48,700 bases of DNA, from assembly GCA_015065385.1 (NCBI GenBank), contig SVQK01000047.1:1-48700 (forward strand), written 5' to 3'. Made by a program: the position numbers and the translations under genes. The first letter of the stretch is position 1, and each line of letters starts with the position of its first letter. Shown one piece after another: positions 8,511 to 17,938 of the stretch. Origin of the DNA: Oscillospiraceae bacterium (GTDB lineage Bacteria; Bacillota; Clostridia; Oscillospirales; CAG-272). A model generated the notes under the pieces. The model was not told where the DNA came from and made no database searches. It saw only the letters and a list, made by a program, of their open reading frames with translations.

Positions 8511-9503
8511 ATGTCGAGTCGGTACTATATCGCGGCGGACGGCGGAGGAACCAAGCTGCTGACCGTTTTGTACGATGAGCAGAGAAGGGTGATCCGGTCG
8601 GCGCGGACGCAGGGGACCAACACCCTCTTCCGCCCGAAGGAGGCCGTTTACCGCGAGGCGGAGGAGCTGGCGGAAGAACTGATCCCGTCCGACGTGAAGG
8701 AGATCGCCTTCGCGGATTTCTCCATTGTCGGGGACTCGTCTCCCTATCTTGACGCGATCCGCCGCCGCGCGTCCGTCGGGGAAGTCAGCGGACGCGGGGA
8801 AGGAAACGTCGCGCTGGCCTCTGCCGGGGTGAAATACGGCGTGGCGGCGCAGGCGGGGACCGGATCGGACGCCTTCTTCATCCAGCCCGGGCGGCACAGC
8901 GCCGTCGGAGGATGGGGCATGGTGCTCGGCGACGAGGGCGGGGGATACGACATTGGACTCCGGACCCTCCGCGCCGCGATTTGGTCGGAGGACGGACGGG
9001 CGGAAAAATCCGTCCTGCCCGATCTGATCCGCGAGGCGTGGGGCATCCGGAACCTCTGGGAGATGGTGGAGCGGGTCTCGGGCAATCCGGACATGCGCTC
9101 CCTCGTGGCTTCCGTGACGCACATCACCGAAAAGGCCGCGGCCCTCGGGGATCCCGCCGCCGTGTCGATCTACGAGCACGCGGGACACGAGCTGGCCGTG
9201 CAGGTGCTGGCGGCGGTGAAGAACGGCGGGGGATCCTTCGTCGGTCCCGTCGTCGCGTCCGGCGGGGCGTGGAAGGGATCGCGCCATATGTTCGACACCT
9301 TCCGCAGGGAAGTGAGGGCGGTCCATCCGGAGGCGGAGATCCGGTTCCCGGATTTCGAGCCCCTCGTCGGATCCGTGATTCTCCGCATGATGGACGAGGA
9401 CCGGAGCGAGGACGTGGCTGCGCACATGGCGGAACTGAAGGAGACTTTTTCCGCCTTCCGCTACAAGCTCCCGCCCGATTTTATTGCCGAGTGCGCAGAC
9501 TGA
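8511..9503 (+). CDS. BadF/BadG/BcrA/BcrD-type ATPase, probable N-acetylglucosamine kinase
   Basis: 330-residue ASKHA-fold kinase-like protein. The phosphate-1 loop is AADGGGTK at residues 8-15; a second Gly-rich loop AQAGTGSDAFF follows near 121, then GGWGMVLGDEGGGYDIG near 133-149, a segment typical of N-acetylglucosamine kinases in this ATPase family. The adenosine region holds VVASGGAWKG near 248. It should phosphorylate an amino sugar from the cytoplasmic pool. Two SIS-domain genes follow, fitting amino-sugar or cell-wall sugar recycling, although substrate cannot be told from sequence. Confidence 0.8.
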   Translation: MSSRYYIAADGGGTKLLTVLYDEQRRVIRSARTQGTNTLFRPKEAVYREAEELAEELIPSDVKEIAFADFSIVGDSSPYLDAIRRRASVGEVSGRGEGNVALASAGVKYGVAAQAGTGSDAFFIQPGRHSAVGGWGMVLGDEGGGYDIGLRTLRAAIWSEDGRAEKSVLPDLIREAWGIRNLWEMVERVSGNPDMRSLVASVTHITEKAAALGDPAAVSIYEHAGHELAVQVLAAVKNGGGSFVGPVVASGGAWKGSRHMFDTFRREVRAVHPEAEIRFPDFEPLVGSVILRMMDEDRSEDVAAHMAELKETFSAFRYKLPPDFIAECAD

Positions 9504-9618
9504 AAGTCGGTTTTCAAACGTGCGCCCGCCGGAGCCTTTGTCGGGCTTTGCTTTCGGGCACCGGACACCAATTCTGTCAAGCGTCTGTTTGTCAGCGGAG
9601 CATTAAGGAGGATTGATC

Positions 9619-10359
9619 ATGAACGCATCTGTGAAATACTACAACCGAGTGACCGAGATTCTCGCAGAGGCCTTCGGGAAGGAAGCCGATGCCATGGAGC
9701 GGGCCGCGGAAGCCATCGCGCAGGCAAACCTGACGGGGCATTCCGTTTTCGCCTTCGGGTGCAATCACGCGGGGCTCATCACGCTGGAACTGTTCTACCG
9801 GACCGGCGGCATGGTGACGGTGAATCCCGTCCGCGCGCCCGGCATGATGCTCGAACTTTCCCCGCCGACCATGACCAGCGAAATGGAGCGCATGCCCGGC
9901 TACGGCAGGATCATCTTCGGGAACATGAAGGCGAAGGAGGGCGACGTTCTGATCATCCACTCCGTCTCGGGCCGCAACGCCGTCAGCATCGACATGGCGG
10001 AGGCCGCGCGGGAGGCGGGACTCACGGTGATCGTGCTCACCAACATGAACACGACGACCGCCGTCTCCTCCCGCCATCCGTCCGGGAAAAAGCTCTATGA
10101 GTTCGCCTCCATCCTCATCGACAACCACGGGGATCTGGGGGACGCATCCGTGGAGCTCGAGGGATTCCCCCAGAAGGTCTCCTCCACCTCCACCGTCGTG
10201 GGCGCGGCCATTCTCAACGCCGTCGCCGCCCGGGCCTGCGAGATGCTCCTCGAGTCCGGCGCGACACCTCCGGTCTTCATGAGCGGCAACATCGACGGCG
10301 GGGACGAGCACAACAAGAAAGTCATGGCGGAACACGCCGACAACATATTCTATCTCTGA
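9619..10359 (+). CDS. SIS-domain sugar isomerase-like protein (first of a tandem pair)
   Basis: 246-residue SIS-fold phosphosugar-binding protein of the SIS_2/UPF0309 kind. The sugar-phosphate-binding loop is SVSGRNAVSIDMA near 117-129; NMNTTTAVSSRHPSGKKL near 145 is characteristic of this subfamily. The frame is open from a TTG at 9613, but AGGAGG at 9606-9611 is correctly spaced for the ATG at 9619. It follows the BadF-type kinase by 115 bp, with only a weak hairpin and no good promoter between, so co-transcription is likely. The substrate is unknown; the MurNAc-6-P etherase MurQ is a distant relative. Confidence 0.78.
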   Translation: MNASVKYYNRVTEILAEAFGKEADAMERAAEAIAQANLTGHSVFAFGCNHAGLITLELFYRTGGMVTVNPVRAPGMMLELSPPTMTSEMERMPGYGRIIFGNMKAKEGDVLIIHSVSGRNAVSIDMAEAAREAGLTVIVLTNMNTTTAVSSRHPSGKKLYEFASILIDNHGDLGDASVELEGFPQKVSSTSTVVGAAILNAVAARACEMLLESGATPPVFMSGNIDGGDEHNKKVMAEHADNIFYL

Positions 10360-10377
10360 GGAAAGGAAACCGCAATC

Positions 10378-11025
10378 ATGCTTCTCGACACCTATCAGCA
10401 GGCCGCCTTCGACCTCCTTTACAAAGCGCGCACCACCCAGCGCGAGGCCATCATCAAGGTCGGCACCCTTATGGCGGACGCCATCGAAAACGGAGGCCGT
10501 GTCTACCTCAACAACATCTGCCATTCCATCGAACAGGATCTTCTGAACCGGGGCGGCGGTCCCGCGTTCTACCGGCATTACGAGGGAGGAAAGACCGAAC
10601 TCAAGGCCGGGGACGTGTTGTTCGTCTCCTCCGTGTCCGGGCGCACCCTTCCGGTGGTCAATCTGGCGTGGGAGGCTATGGAGAAGGGCGTGAATGTCAT
10701 CGCGCTGACCTCCATGACCTACGCGACCGCCGTCGAGCCCGTCCATCCGTCCGGAAAGAAACTCCATGAATTCGTGACCGCGGTGCTGGACAACTGCGCG
10801 CCCGCCGCCGAAGCGATGCTCGAAGTGGAAGGACTGGAGCCCCGGTTTGCCGCCGCCTCCGGAATCGCCTCCGACTTCATCATGTGGTCGGTCACCTCCG
10901 TCTGCGTGGAGAAGATGATCGCGGACGGCAAGACCCCCGGCGTGTTCAAGAGCGCGAACTTCCCCGGCGGCGCGGACTATAACCACACCGTCGTGGACAC
11001 GCAGTACGCCGAACTCGGGTATTGA
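10378..11025 (+). CDS. SIS-domain sugar isomerase-like protein (second of the pair)
   Basis: 215-residue paralogue of the preceding gene. It shares the loop SVSGRTLPVVNLAWEA, the segment TSMTYATAVEPVHPSGKKL and a C-terminal phrase (FKSANFPGGADYNH here, FMSGNIDGGDEHNK in its neighbour). It is about 30 residues shorter, having lost part of the N-terminal half. The start is 18 bp after the previous stop behind GGAAAGG. The pair may form a hetero-oligomer, since SIS proteins place active sites at subunit interfaces; that is inference. Confidence 0.75.
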   Translation: MLLDTYQQAAFDLLYKARTTQREAIIKVGTLMADAIENGGRVYLNNICHSIEQDLLNRGGGPAFYRHYEGGKTELKAGDVLFVSSVSGRTLPVVNLAWEAMEKGVNVIALTSMTYATAVEPVHPSGKKLHEFVTAVLDNCAPAAEAMLEVEGLEPRFAAASGIASDFIMWSVTSVCVEKMIADGKTPGVFKSANFPGGADYNHTVVDTQYAELGY

Positions 11026-11122
11026 TCCCGTCTGAGGGGGCGGTTTCAGCGGAACGAGGCGCAATTGGTCACAGTTAATTAACGATTTTTTCAAGTTTTG
11101 CTTAAAAAATTGTTCCATTCCG

Positions 11123-11151
11123 TTGACATTTTCTTTCGGCTGTGTTATAAT
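11123..11151 (+). promoter_or_regulatory. SigA-type promoter of the RHH-mscL unit
   Basis: Consensus TTGACA (11123-11128), 17-bp spacer, TATAAT (11146-11151). Confidence 0.9.
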
Positions 11152-11178
11152 AGCCGCAGGAACTTTCGGAGGAACGTC

Positions 11179-11415
11179 ATGGCGCAGAAGAACAGGATCA
11201 CCTTTACCGTCCGGATCGAAGAGGAGCTCTATAAAAAGATGCTCGCCACGGCGCAGGCGGAGGGCAGGGATGTGAACAACCACATGCTCCACCTCATCCG
11301 TCAGAACGTGGCGTATCACGAGCGCGTCCACGGCCGGATCGATCCCTCGAAGGTCGTCGTCCCGGAGCAGTCGTCCGGCGCGGCCCCGGCGTCAGGTTCC
11401 GACGAAACGGACTGA
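11179..11415 (+). CDS. Small Arc-type ribbon-helix-helix protein
   Basis: 78-residue basic-to-acidic protein. Residues 4-45 match the Arc/MetJ ribbon-helix-helix pattern: a strand (RITFTVRIEEEL) that would insert in the DNA major groove, then two helices. The last 25 residues are a disordered Ser/Ala tail. The frame is open from 11098, but the promoter at 11123-11151 shows the ATG at 11179, behind CGGAGGA, is the true start. mscL begins 24 bp downstream, so the two share a transcript. Whether it regulates itself or mscL is unknown. Confidence 0.7.
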   Translation: MAQKNRITFTVRIEEELYKKMLATAQAEGRDVNNHMLHLIRQNVAYHERVHGRIDPSKVVVPEQSSGAAPASGSDETD

Positions 11416-11439
11416 TTCATCAAACAGGAGGCAGCAGTC

Positions 11440-11889
11440 ATGGCAGAAAAGACCTCGTTCTGGTCAGAGTTCAAAACCTTCATCGCGCGCGGCAACGTCA
11501 TGGACATGGCGGTCGGCGTTGTGGTCGGCGGCGCGTTCACGGCGATCGTCAACTCTCTGGTCGGCGATATCATCAATCCGCTGATCGGCAAGCTGTTCGG
11601 CGGCGTCGATCTCTCCGCGGCCAAGGTGATCCTCACCGCGGCGGACGAAGCGGCGGGCATTGAAGAAGTCGCCATCCGGTACGGCGCTCTGATTCAGGCG
11701 ATTCTCAATTTCCTGATCGTCGCGCTGTGCATCTTCATCGTCGTCCGTTCCATCAACAAGCTGAAGGACAAGATGGCGAAGGAAGAAGAGGAAGCCGCGG
11801 CCGAAGAGGAAAAGGAAGAGGAACCGCCGGAACCCAGCGAAGAGGTTCTCCTTCTCCGCGAAATCCGCGATTCCCTCTCGAAGAAGTAA
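11440..11889 (+). CDS. mscL: Large-conductance mechanosensitive channel
   Basis: 149-residue MscL, the homopentameric membrane pore that releases solutes on osmotic downshock. The N-terminal amphipathic helix and TM1 carry FIARGNVMDMAVGVVVGGAF (about 10-29), the family signature; TM2 is near 86-105 (ALIQAILNFLIVALCIFIVV). A Glu-rich charged stretch (about 116-137) separates TM2 from the C-terminal bundle EVLLLREIRDSL. AGGAGG lies 7 nt before the ATG. Second gene after the RHH regulator and ended by the terminator at 11935. Confidence 0.96.
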   Translation: MAEKTSFWSEFKTFIARGNVMDMAVGVVVGGAFTAIVNSLVGDIINPLIGKLFGGVDLSAAKVILTAADEAAGIEEVAIRYGALIQAILNFLIVALCIFIVVRSINKLKDKMAKEEEEAAAEEEKEEEPPEPSEEVLLLREIRDSLSKK

Positions 11890-11931
11890 TCTCCCCGGTT
11901 TACGGCTGAAGGAAAGCTTCTGAGAACAAAA

Positions 11932-11976
11932 CGAAAAGGCCGGACAGCGCAAAGGTTGTCCGGTCTGTTTTTCGTT
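11932..11976. terminator. Bidirectional terminator between mscL and the converging lipoprotein gene
   Basis: GGCCGGACA (11939-11947) pairs with TGTCCGGTC (11958-11966). T-rich on the plus side (TGTTTTT) and A-rich before it, so it can serve both strands. Confidence 0.8.
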
Positions 11977-12025
11977 CTGCCGCGAAGGTTCCCGATTTTC
12001 GGCGGGATCATGCAAACAGCGGCGT

Positions 12026-13531
12026 TTACGGATTTGCCGCGTCGGCATGAGCGGTGAAGAACTTCATCAGTCTTTCGACGTATTTGGTCTGTACTTTGTT
12101 GTTCGCTGCCTCCCAGGACGCAACGTTCGTGCTCGGAGTACCCGCATTGAACAGGGTTTCAAACAGTTTGTTATAAGCGCTTGCGAAGTTGCCGAAGAGG
12201 TAGGTGAAGCTGATGATCGTGTTGTCGTGAATGATATCGAGCATCTTCGCGTCGTCCGTCTGGTCGGCGTACCGGTTCTTCATGGTGATTTCATAGACCG
12301 CCGGGTAAACGTTCTTGTATCCTTCCGCGTTCAGCGCTTCAACGATGATGCCGATGCCGTCCAGATTGCCCGGATCGACCGTGATCGGAACGGCGATCGG
12401 ACGGTCGGTGGAACCGCCGTAATACTGTTCCTGCGCTTCGTTGAGCTTCGGCATGGGAAGGATCCCGTAGACGACCTCCGAGACGTTGAATTTGTTGACC
12501 GCGTCGCCGAGCGTCGAATAGTCGAACATGGCGCGGCCCTCGGAGAAAAGTACCACCACGGTGTCATAACTGGATTTGAAACCGCCCTCGCCGAAGAGAA
12601 GATTGTAAAATTTCTCTACGAGTTCGGAGGTTCTTTCCACATCCATGCTGTAGTACAGACCGCCGTTTTCGTCCTTGCAGTACGGTTCAAGACAGAACGG
12701 TTCCATACAGCAGTAGAAGTAGGTCGGAGAAACGAATCCGTATTGATCGTGGGCGTCGCGTTTTCCGTTGCCGTTTTGATCGATATAGGCGCTGTCGGAG
12801 AGGTTTCGGATTTCGTCCAGCGTCCACTTGCCTTCATATACCGTCTCATGACGGATACGCAAAGCCCATATCCGTCATGAGCGTTTTATTGAAGTACATG
12901 ACGCGGGTCGCGGTAAGATTTTCATAGGAGATGTTGTTGAACATCAGGTACATCTGCCCGAGAACGGTCATGCTTTCGAGTGTCGCGGGCGGCCACCACG
13001 GTTTTTCAAAATCGAGATAAGGCAGGTCGTAGACGTTGATAAAATCCCCTTCGAGAGAAGCGTTTGCCATGCTGATGTCATGTCCCTGCGCGATCTCGCA
13101 ACTGTCCTCGCCCGCCTTGATGCTCTTGAGGAGAACCGCTTGATCGTTGTTGTCGTCGAGACAGGCTTCGGTCAGAACGATATCGACGTTGAAGCGGTCT
13201 CCCACATTGGTGATTTTTGTGTAGACGGCATCGTTGACGACGTTGCCGTTCATCTCTTCGGCATATGTCTCCGCGCGGATCCCGCCGTTGCCGAAAATGG
13301 ACATGCGGAACGTCCATCCGCCCATGTCTTTTTCGGGGAGGGAGTCGGCAAGCGGATCCGGATCTTCGGAAACGTCAAGCGGCTCTTCGTCCCCGACTGT
13401 GGGCGCGGCAATCTCGGAGGACCGCTGTTCAGCGTCCGCAGCGGCGTTTTCCGCTGTATTGTTGCTGCACGCGGGGACGGTCAGCATGCAAAAGGCAAGC
13501 AGAAGCGCAAGGGTGCGTTTTTTGTATTCAT
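12026..13531 (-). pseudogene. Extracellular solute-binding lipoprotein, two frameshifts
   Basis: About 500 codons of a family-1-type solute-binding lipoprotein, for sugar uptake by an ABC importer. The gene is split into pieces. Start ATG is at 13531-13529 behind AGAAAGGA. After codon 4 the frame breaks in a run of six A (13518-13523): one more A restores MNTKKRTLALLLAFCMLTVP followed by ACSNN, a proper lipoprotein signal with Cys. The first long piece ends at 12846 after MTDMGFAYP; removing one base near 12855 joins it to HETVYEGKWTLDEIRNL in the second piece, which runs to 12026. The rest is well preserved and resembles the intact paralogues at 36260 and 45185. Either a recent pseudogene or base-calling errors. 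Confidence 0.85.
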
Positions 13532-13603
13532 GGTTCCAATCCTTTCTGTTCGAAACCTGTCGGGAATCCGCTTTTCAAGCCCTCCCGCATTTTGATTGCT
13601 GTC

Positions 13604-13631
13604 ATTATACCATTTTTCGGAGAAAACGCAA
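13604..13631 (-). promoter_or_regulatory. SigA-type promoter of the broken lipoprotein gene
   Basis: On the minus strand TTGCGT (13626-13631), 16-bp spacer, TATAAT (13604-13609). Confidence 0.65.
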
Positions 13632-13684
13632 GCGGAAACCCGAATTTGACCGCGGATCCGGTTTTCCGGTTTTCCGGACAACAG

Positions 13685-13712
13685 AAAAAAGGACGGATCG
13701 CTCCGTCCTTTT
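13685..13712 (-). terminator. Terminator of the tilS-hpt-ftsH operon
   Basis: Perfect 7-bp stem GGACGGA/TCCGTCC (13691-13708) flanked by A6 and T4, giving six U on the minus strand. Confidence 0.85.
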
Positions 13713-13747
13713 CTGATTGCTTCGTTAACCGGAACTGTGTGCGGCTG

Positions 13748-15814
13748 TCATTCCTTGTCGTCCTCGTCGCTGTCCTCCTGCTGGAGGGGGGCGGCGAAGG
13801 GGGAGGCGTTTGCGGATCCGCCGCGGTGGTGACGGGCTTCTTCTCTGGCCCGCTCTTCCTCGCGCTGTTTTTCCAGTTCCTCGAGGTGGCGGGCGAAGGC
13901 TTCGTTTTCTTCCTTGCTCTTCCGCCGCTTCTCCGCGACCATCTCTTCCAGCTGTTCGATCGTGACGTCGGGCTCGGTCATGGCGCGGACGAACTGCTCT
14001 TCCTCCATGATCTCGTTCTTCATGAGGTAGGACGCTATGAAGTGGAGCCGGTCGATGTTGTCGCGCAGTACCTGCTCGCAGTCGCGGTACGCCTTCATGA
14101 CGATCTCCTTGACCTCGGTGTCGATGAGGGAGGCCGTCTCCTCGGAGTAATTCTTCGTCTGATTGAAGTCGCGTCCGAGGAAGACCTCGTCGGAGGAGGT
14201 CTCGCTGCCGTAGAGGATCGGGCCGAGCTTGTCGCTCATGCCGTACTTCGTGACCATGCTCCGGGCGAGCTGGGACGCGCGCTGAATATCGTTGGACGCG
14301 CCGGTCGAGATATCCCCGAGGATGATCGCCTCAGCGACCCGCCCGCCGAGCAGCGTGAGGATCTCGTTTTCCATCATGCCGCGGGACATATAGGACTGAT
14401 CCTCCTTCGGGAAGGAGAGCGTGTAGCCGCCCGCCCGTCCGGAGGGGATGATGGAGATCTGATGCACGGGGGACTCCGGCTGGCGAACCCATGTGGTGAT
14501 GGCGTGGCCGGCCTCGTGGTACGCTGTGAGCTTCCGCTCCGCCTCCGTGATGACCCGGGATCTCTTCGCCGGGCCGACGATCACCTTGATCATGGCCTCC
14601 TCGAGATCCGTCATGCCGATCAGGTTCTTGCCCTTGCGGACAGCCAGAAGAGCGGCTTCGTTCAGAAGGTTTGCCAGCTCCGCGCCGGTGAAGCCCACCG
14701 TGGTCTTGGCGATCACGGAGAGATCCACGTCCTCTTCGAAGGGCTTGTTCCGGGAGTGGACTCTCAGGATTTCCTCCCTGCCCTTGACGTCCGGGGGATT
14801 CATGGTGATCTGCCGGTCGAAGCGTCCCGGTCTGAGAAGCGCCGGGTCGAGAATGTCGGGACGGTTGGTCGCCGCCATGACGATGACGCCGTCGGAGGAG
14901 CCGAAGCCGTCCATTTCGACCAGGATCTGGTTCAGGGTCTGTTCGCGTTCGTCGTGACCGCCGCCGAGGCCCGCGCCTCTGTGACGGCCCACCGCGTCGA
15001 TTTCGTCGATAAAGATGATGGCGGCGGGATTCTTCTTCGCCGTGTCGAACAGATCGCGCACGCGGGACGCGCCGACGCCGACGTACATTTCCACGAAGTC
15101 GGAGCCGGAGATGGAGTAGAAGGGAACGCCCGCCTCTCCCGCGACCGCCTTGGCGATCAGGGTCTTACCGGTGCCGGGAGGGCCGACCAGCAAGACGCCG
15201 TGGGGGATCTTCGCGCCGAGCTTGGTGAAGTAGGAGGGATTGCGGAGGAATTCGACGATCTCCTCGAGCTCTGCCTTTTCCTCGTCCGCGCCCGCCACGT
15301 CCCGGAAATAGACCTTCGCTTTGTCCGCGGTGACCAGCTTCGCACGGGCCCTGCCGACGGAATTGATTTTCGATCCCTTGCCGCCCGTGGCCTGATTCAT
15401 GACGAACACCCACATGACGATCAGAAGGATGATGACGATCAGATAGGGGATCAGGCTCGCCCACCACGGGAACGCCACGGGGGCCGGGTAGTCGTAGGCG
15501 GTGATGATGCCGGCCTCGCTCTGCTCAACGATCAGGTCGCCCAGATCGCGGATGAACAGCTCGAGGGAGCGGAGCTTGTAGCTGTACCGCACCGCCGTCT
15601 CTGTGCCGTCCTGAAGCGTGTCGCGCACCGTCATTTCGAGGGTATTGTCCTCGTCCACGCGGAACTCCGAAACCTTCTCGTTCCGGAAGAGCTCCACAAC
15701 GTCGGAATACCGGAGCTCCTTCTGGGGCGTCATGTTGTAGAGATAGGCGGCGGCGATGACGAGGATGCCGATGATGACGATATATATGAGGGCGACTTTG
15801 AATCCGTGTTTCAT
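13748..15814 (-). CDS. ftsH: ATP-dependent zinc metalloprotease FtsH
   Basis: 688-residue hexameric AAA+ membrane protease that extracts and degrades membrane and regulatory proteins. TM1 at about 6-26 and TM2 at about 120-141 bracket an extracytoplasmic domain. The AAA module has Walker A GPPGTGKT (211-218), Walker [10 protein letters not shown] and the second region of homology with RPGRFDR. The protease zinc site is HEAGH at about 433-437 with the third ligand Asp expected near 510. The C-terminus is charged and Glu/Arg-rich. The ATG at 15814 fits GGAGG better than an in-frame GTG two codons upstream. Last gene of orf76-tilS-hpt-ftsH. Confidence 0.97.
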   Translation of the reverse strand: MKHGFKVALIYIVIIGILVIAAAYLYNMTPQKELRYSDVVELFRNEKVSEFRVDEDNTLEMTVRDTLQDGTETAVRYSYKLRSLELFIRDLGDLIVEQSEAGIITAYDYPAPVAFPWWASLIPYLIVIILLIVMWVFVMNQATGGKGSKINSVGRARAKLVTADKAKVYFRDVAGADEEKAELEEIVEFLRNPSYFTKLGAKIPHGVLLVGPPGTGKTLIAKAVAGEAGVPFYSISGSDFVEMYVGVGASRVRDLFDTAKKNPAAIIFIDEIDAVGRHRGAGLGGGHDEREQTLNQILVEMDGFGSSDGVIVMAATNRPDILDPALLRPGRFDRQITMNPPDVKGREEILRVHSRNKPFEEDVDLSVIAKTTVGFTGAELANLLNEAALLAVRKGKNLIGMTDLEEAMIKVIVGPAKRSRVITEAERKLTAYHEAGHAITTWVRQPESPVHQISIIPSGRAGGYTLSFPKEDQSYMSRGMMENEILTLLGGRVAEAIILGDISTGASNDIQRASQLARSMVTKYGMSDKLGPILYGSETSSDEVFLGRDFNQTKNYSEETASLIDTEVKEIVMKAYRDCEQVLRDNIDRLHFIASYLMKNEIMEEEQFVRAMTEPDVTIEQLEEMVAEKRRKSKEENEAFARHLEELEKQREEERAREEARHHRGGSANASPFAAPLQQEDSDEDDKE

Positions 15815-15838
15815 GTACACCTCCGGGGATTGGATTGC

Positions 15839-16402
15839 TCAGACGCGCTTTTCGTAGACCTCCGGCTTCAGGACGCCGATATAGGGCAGCGCGCGGTACT
15901 GCTCGGCGAAATCAAGGCCGTATCCGACCACAAATTCGTCCGGGATGACCAGTCCCCTGTAGTCGGGAACGAAGTCCACCACCCGGCGGTCGGGCTTGTC
16001 GAGCAGCGTGCAGGTCCGTACGGATTTCGCGCCGTTCAGACGGAGATAGTCCACAAGATACGACAGGGTGCGCCCGCTGTCGATGATATCCTCCACGACC
16101 AGAACATCGCATTCCGAGAGGTCGCGCCGGTTCAGGTCGAGCAGGATGTTGATGCGCCCCGAGGATTCGGTTCCATTCGAATAGGAGGAGACCTTCATGA
16201 AGTCGATCTCCACGGGGATCGTGACCTTCTTCATCAGATCCCCCATGAAGACGACGGAGCCTTTCAGAATGCAGAGCAGAAGGAGCCGGCGGGAATCGGC
16301 GTAATCGCGGTCCAGCTCGGCGGCGATGCGGGTGGTGACCCGGTCGATCTCTTCCTGAGAAACGAGAATCCGTTCGATATCGCAGTCCAGAATCGTTGAC
16401 AT
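15839..16402 (-). CDS. hpt: Hypoxanthine phosphoribosyltransferase
   Basis: 187-residue purine salvage enzyme making IMP (or GMP) from hypoxanthine (or guanine) and PRPP. The PRPP-binding motif is VVEDIIDSGRT at 102-112; LKGSVVF near 47 is the PPi loop and the base-binding part lies near VPDYRGLVIPDEFVVGYG. GGAGG lies 11 nt before the ATG, a wide but usable gap. Between tilS and ftsH, as in Bacillus subtilis. IMP from this enzyme feeds the purA-purB genes elsewhere in the window. Confidence 0.96.
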   Translation of the reverse strand: MSTILDCDIERILVSQEEIDRVTTRIAAELDRDYADSRRLLLLCILKGSVVFMGDLMKKVTIPVEIDFMKVSSYSNGTESSGRINILLDLNRRDLSECDVLVVEDIIDSGRTLSYLVDYLRLNGAKSVRTCTLLDKPDRRVVDFVPDYRGLVIPDEFVVGYGLDFAEQYRALPYIGVLKPEVYEKRV

Positions 16403-16471
16403 AGAAACGCATACCTCCGTCTATCGCATGGCAGTGAAGTCGTAAGCCGGACAGTTGTCCCGGGACAGCGT

Positions 16472-17884
16472 TCAGAGTCCGGGATCGGTCCGGAACTGGC
16501 AGACAAGGGTGAGTCTTTTGCCCGCCCCTTCCCACAGCGTGCCGTCGCGGGGAGGAAAACCGGGAATCCAGAGCACGCCTTTCCCGTCTTCGATCACGGG
16601 AAGGGCGGACCGGACCGCCTCGGGCAGCTTCCGGCCGGAAAACAGGGTCTTCACCCGGCGCGTCATTCCTCCGAAGCGGATCGTGTCTCCGGGAATCCTG
16701 TTCCTGATCCGACAGGCAAACTCTATTTTATCAAAACACAAAGACACTGATATTGACGATTTGTAAATATTTTCCTCGGATTGCCTCCCCGGCGCGGTTT
16801 CGGGCAACCCGACGTCCTCCCCGGGAAAACAAAGCACCCGGCAGAGTTCGTTCTCAAATACGACGCCGCCCGGAAAATCCGCGCTGATCGTTCCGGCGCG
16901 CTCCGGAAAGGGGAGAGGCTTATCCCGCGTGTCCGGTTCGATCCGGATCTCGTCCCGTGTGAGAACGCACCGCACGCCTCCGGGCAGGGACACCGCGCCG
17001 ACCGCTCCGCTTCCCGCCATGGAGAGAACCGATTTCACATGGACGGCCTCCGGAACCTTTCCGCCCGCGTTCTCCGCCATCGTCCGCAGGATCCGGGATG
17101 CGGCAGCGGGCGGTTTAGCGGAGAAGAGGACGCGGCTCACCGACACGGCGCTTTTTCCGAGAAGCTCTCCCGTCCGGGATTCGATCCAGTCCTCGTCCTC
17201 CGAAAGAAGTTCCGTCATGCGGGAAACGGCGGCCTCGGGATCGGGGAAGACCGCTCTCAGCTCCGGCAGGACGTTCAGGCGGAGAATGTTCCGCGCGCAT
17301 CCGGGCTCGAGGTTGGTCCCGTCCGTCACATAGGGGATCCCGTTCTCTGCGCAATAGGTCCGGATCGCGTCGGAGCCGTCCCGGATGAGCGGGCGCAGAA
17401 ATCGTCCGTCTCGGATCGGAGGAATGCCGCACAGCCCTTTCAGCCCCGTTCCCCGGAGCATCCGGAAGAGGACGGTTTCGAGATTGTCCGTGGCGTTGTG
17501 GGCGGTGGCGACCAGTCCGTCGGCCCCGGCGAGTTCGTCAAAATAGGCGTACCGAACGTCCCTCGCGCATTCCTCGATCCCCTGACCCTGCTCTGCCGCC
17601 AGAGCCGGAACGTCCGCCCGCAGAACCGAGAGCGGAACGCCCAGTTCTTCGCACGTCCTGCGGCAGAACGCCTCGTCCCGGTCCGCCTCCTCCCCCCGGA
17701 TCCCGTGATTCACATGGGCGGCGGAGAGGGCGACTCCGTTCTCGGCGCACCAGTCCCGCAGCAGCCGGAGCAGGCAGGAGGAATCCGCGCCGCCCGAGTA
17801 CGCAGCGAGGATCCGCCCGCGCTCCTTCATCAAAACGTCCATGCGGCAGGCGGCGAGGGTTTCGGCAAATCGGAGGGTGGTCAT
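16472..17884 (-). CDS. tilS: tRNA(Ile)-lysidine synthase
   Basis: 470-residue ATP-pyrophosphatase-type enzyme that attaches lysine to C34 of tRNA-Ile(CAU), changing its decoding from AUG to AUA. The PP-loop SGGADSS is at 30-36; AHVNHGIRGEEADRDEAF near 57 and ATAHNATDNLETVLFRMLRGTGLKGL near 128-153 (split motif, with the catalytic His-Asn) are typical. The C-terminal substrate-binding domain is divergent but present. AAAGGAG lies 8 nt upstream of the ATG. Essential in bacteria; second gene of the operon. Confidence 0.95.
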   Translation of the reverse strand: MTTLRFAETLAACRMDVLMKERGRILAAYSGGADSSCLLRLLRDWCAENGVALSAAHVNHGIRGEEADRDEAFCRRTCEELGVPLSVLRADVPALAAEQGQGIEECARDVRYAYFDELAGADGLVATAHNATDNLETVLFRMLRGTGLKGLCGIPPIRDGRFLRPLIRDGSDAIRTYCAENGIPYVTDGTNLEPGCARNILRLNVLPELRAVFPDPEAAVSRMTELLSEDEDWIESRTGELLGKSAVSVSRVLFSAKPPAAASRILRTMAENAGGKVPEAVHVKSVLSMAGSGAVGAVSLPGGVRCVLTRDEIRIEPDTRDKPLPFPERAGTISADFPGGVVFENELCRVLCFPGEDVGLPETAPGRQSEENIYKSSISVSLCFDKIEFACRIRNRIPGDTIRFGGMTRRVKTLFSGRKLPEAVRSALPVIEDGKGVLWIPGFPPRDGTLWEGAGKRLTLVCQFRTDPGL

Positions 17885-17938
17885 CCTTTGTTCTCCTTTC
17901 CCGGAACCGGTCGGCTGACGGCCCCGGCGGTCTCCGGA

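Noticed and set aside
9504..9618. Terminator and promoter between the BadF-type kinase and SIS genes
   Set aside because: The hairpin has short arms and interrupted T runs, and no -35/-10 pair of fair quality could be placed.
13265..16399. 1044-codon plus-strand open frame opposite ftsH and hpt
   Set aside because: It mirrors conserved enzymes on the other strand, has no ribosome site and no protein-like composition; GC-rich codon use leaves antisense frames open.
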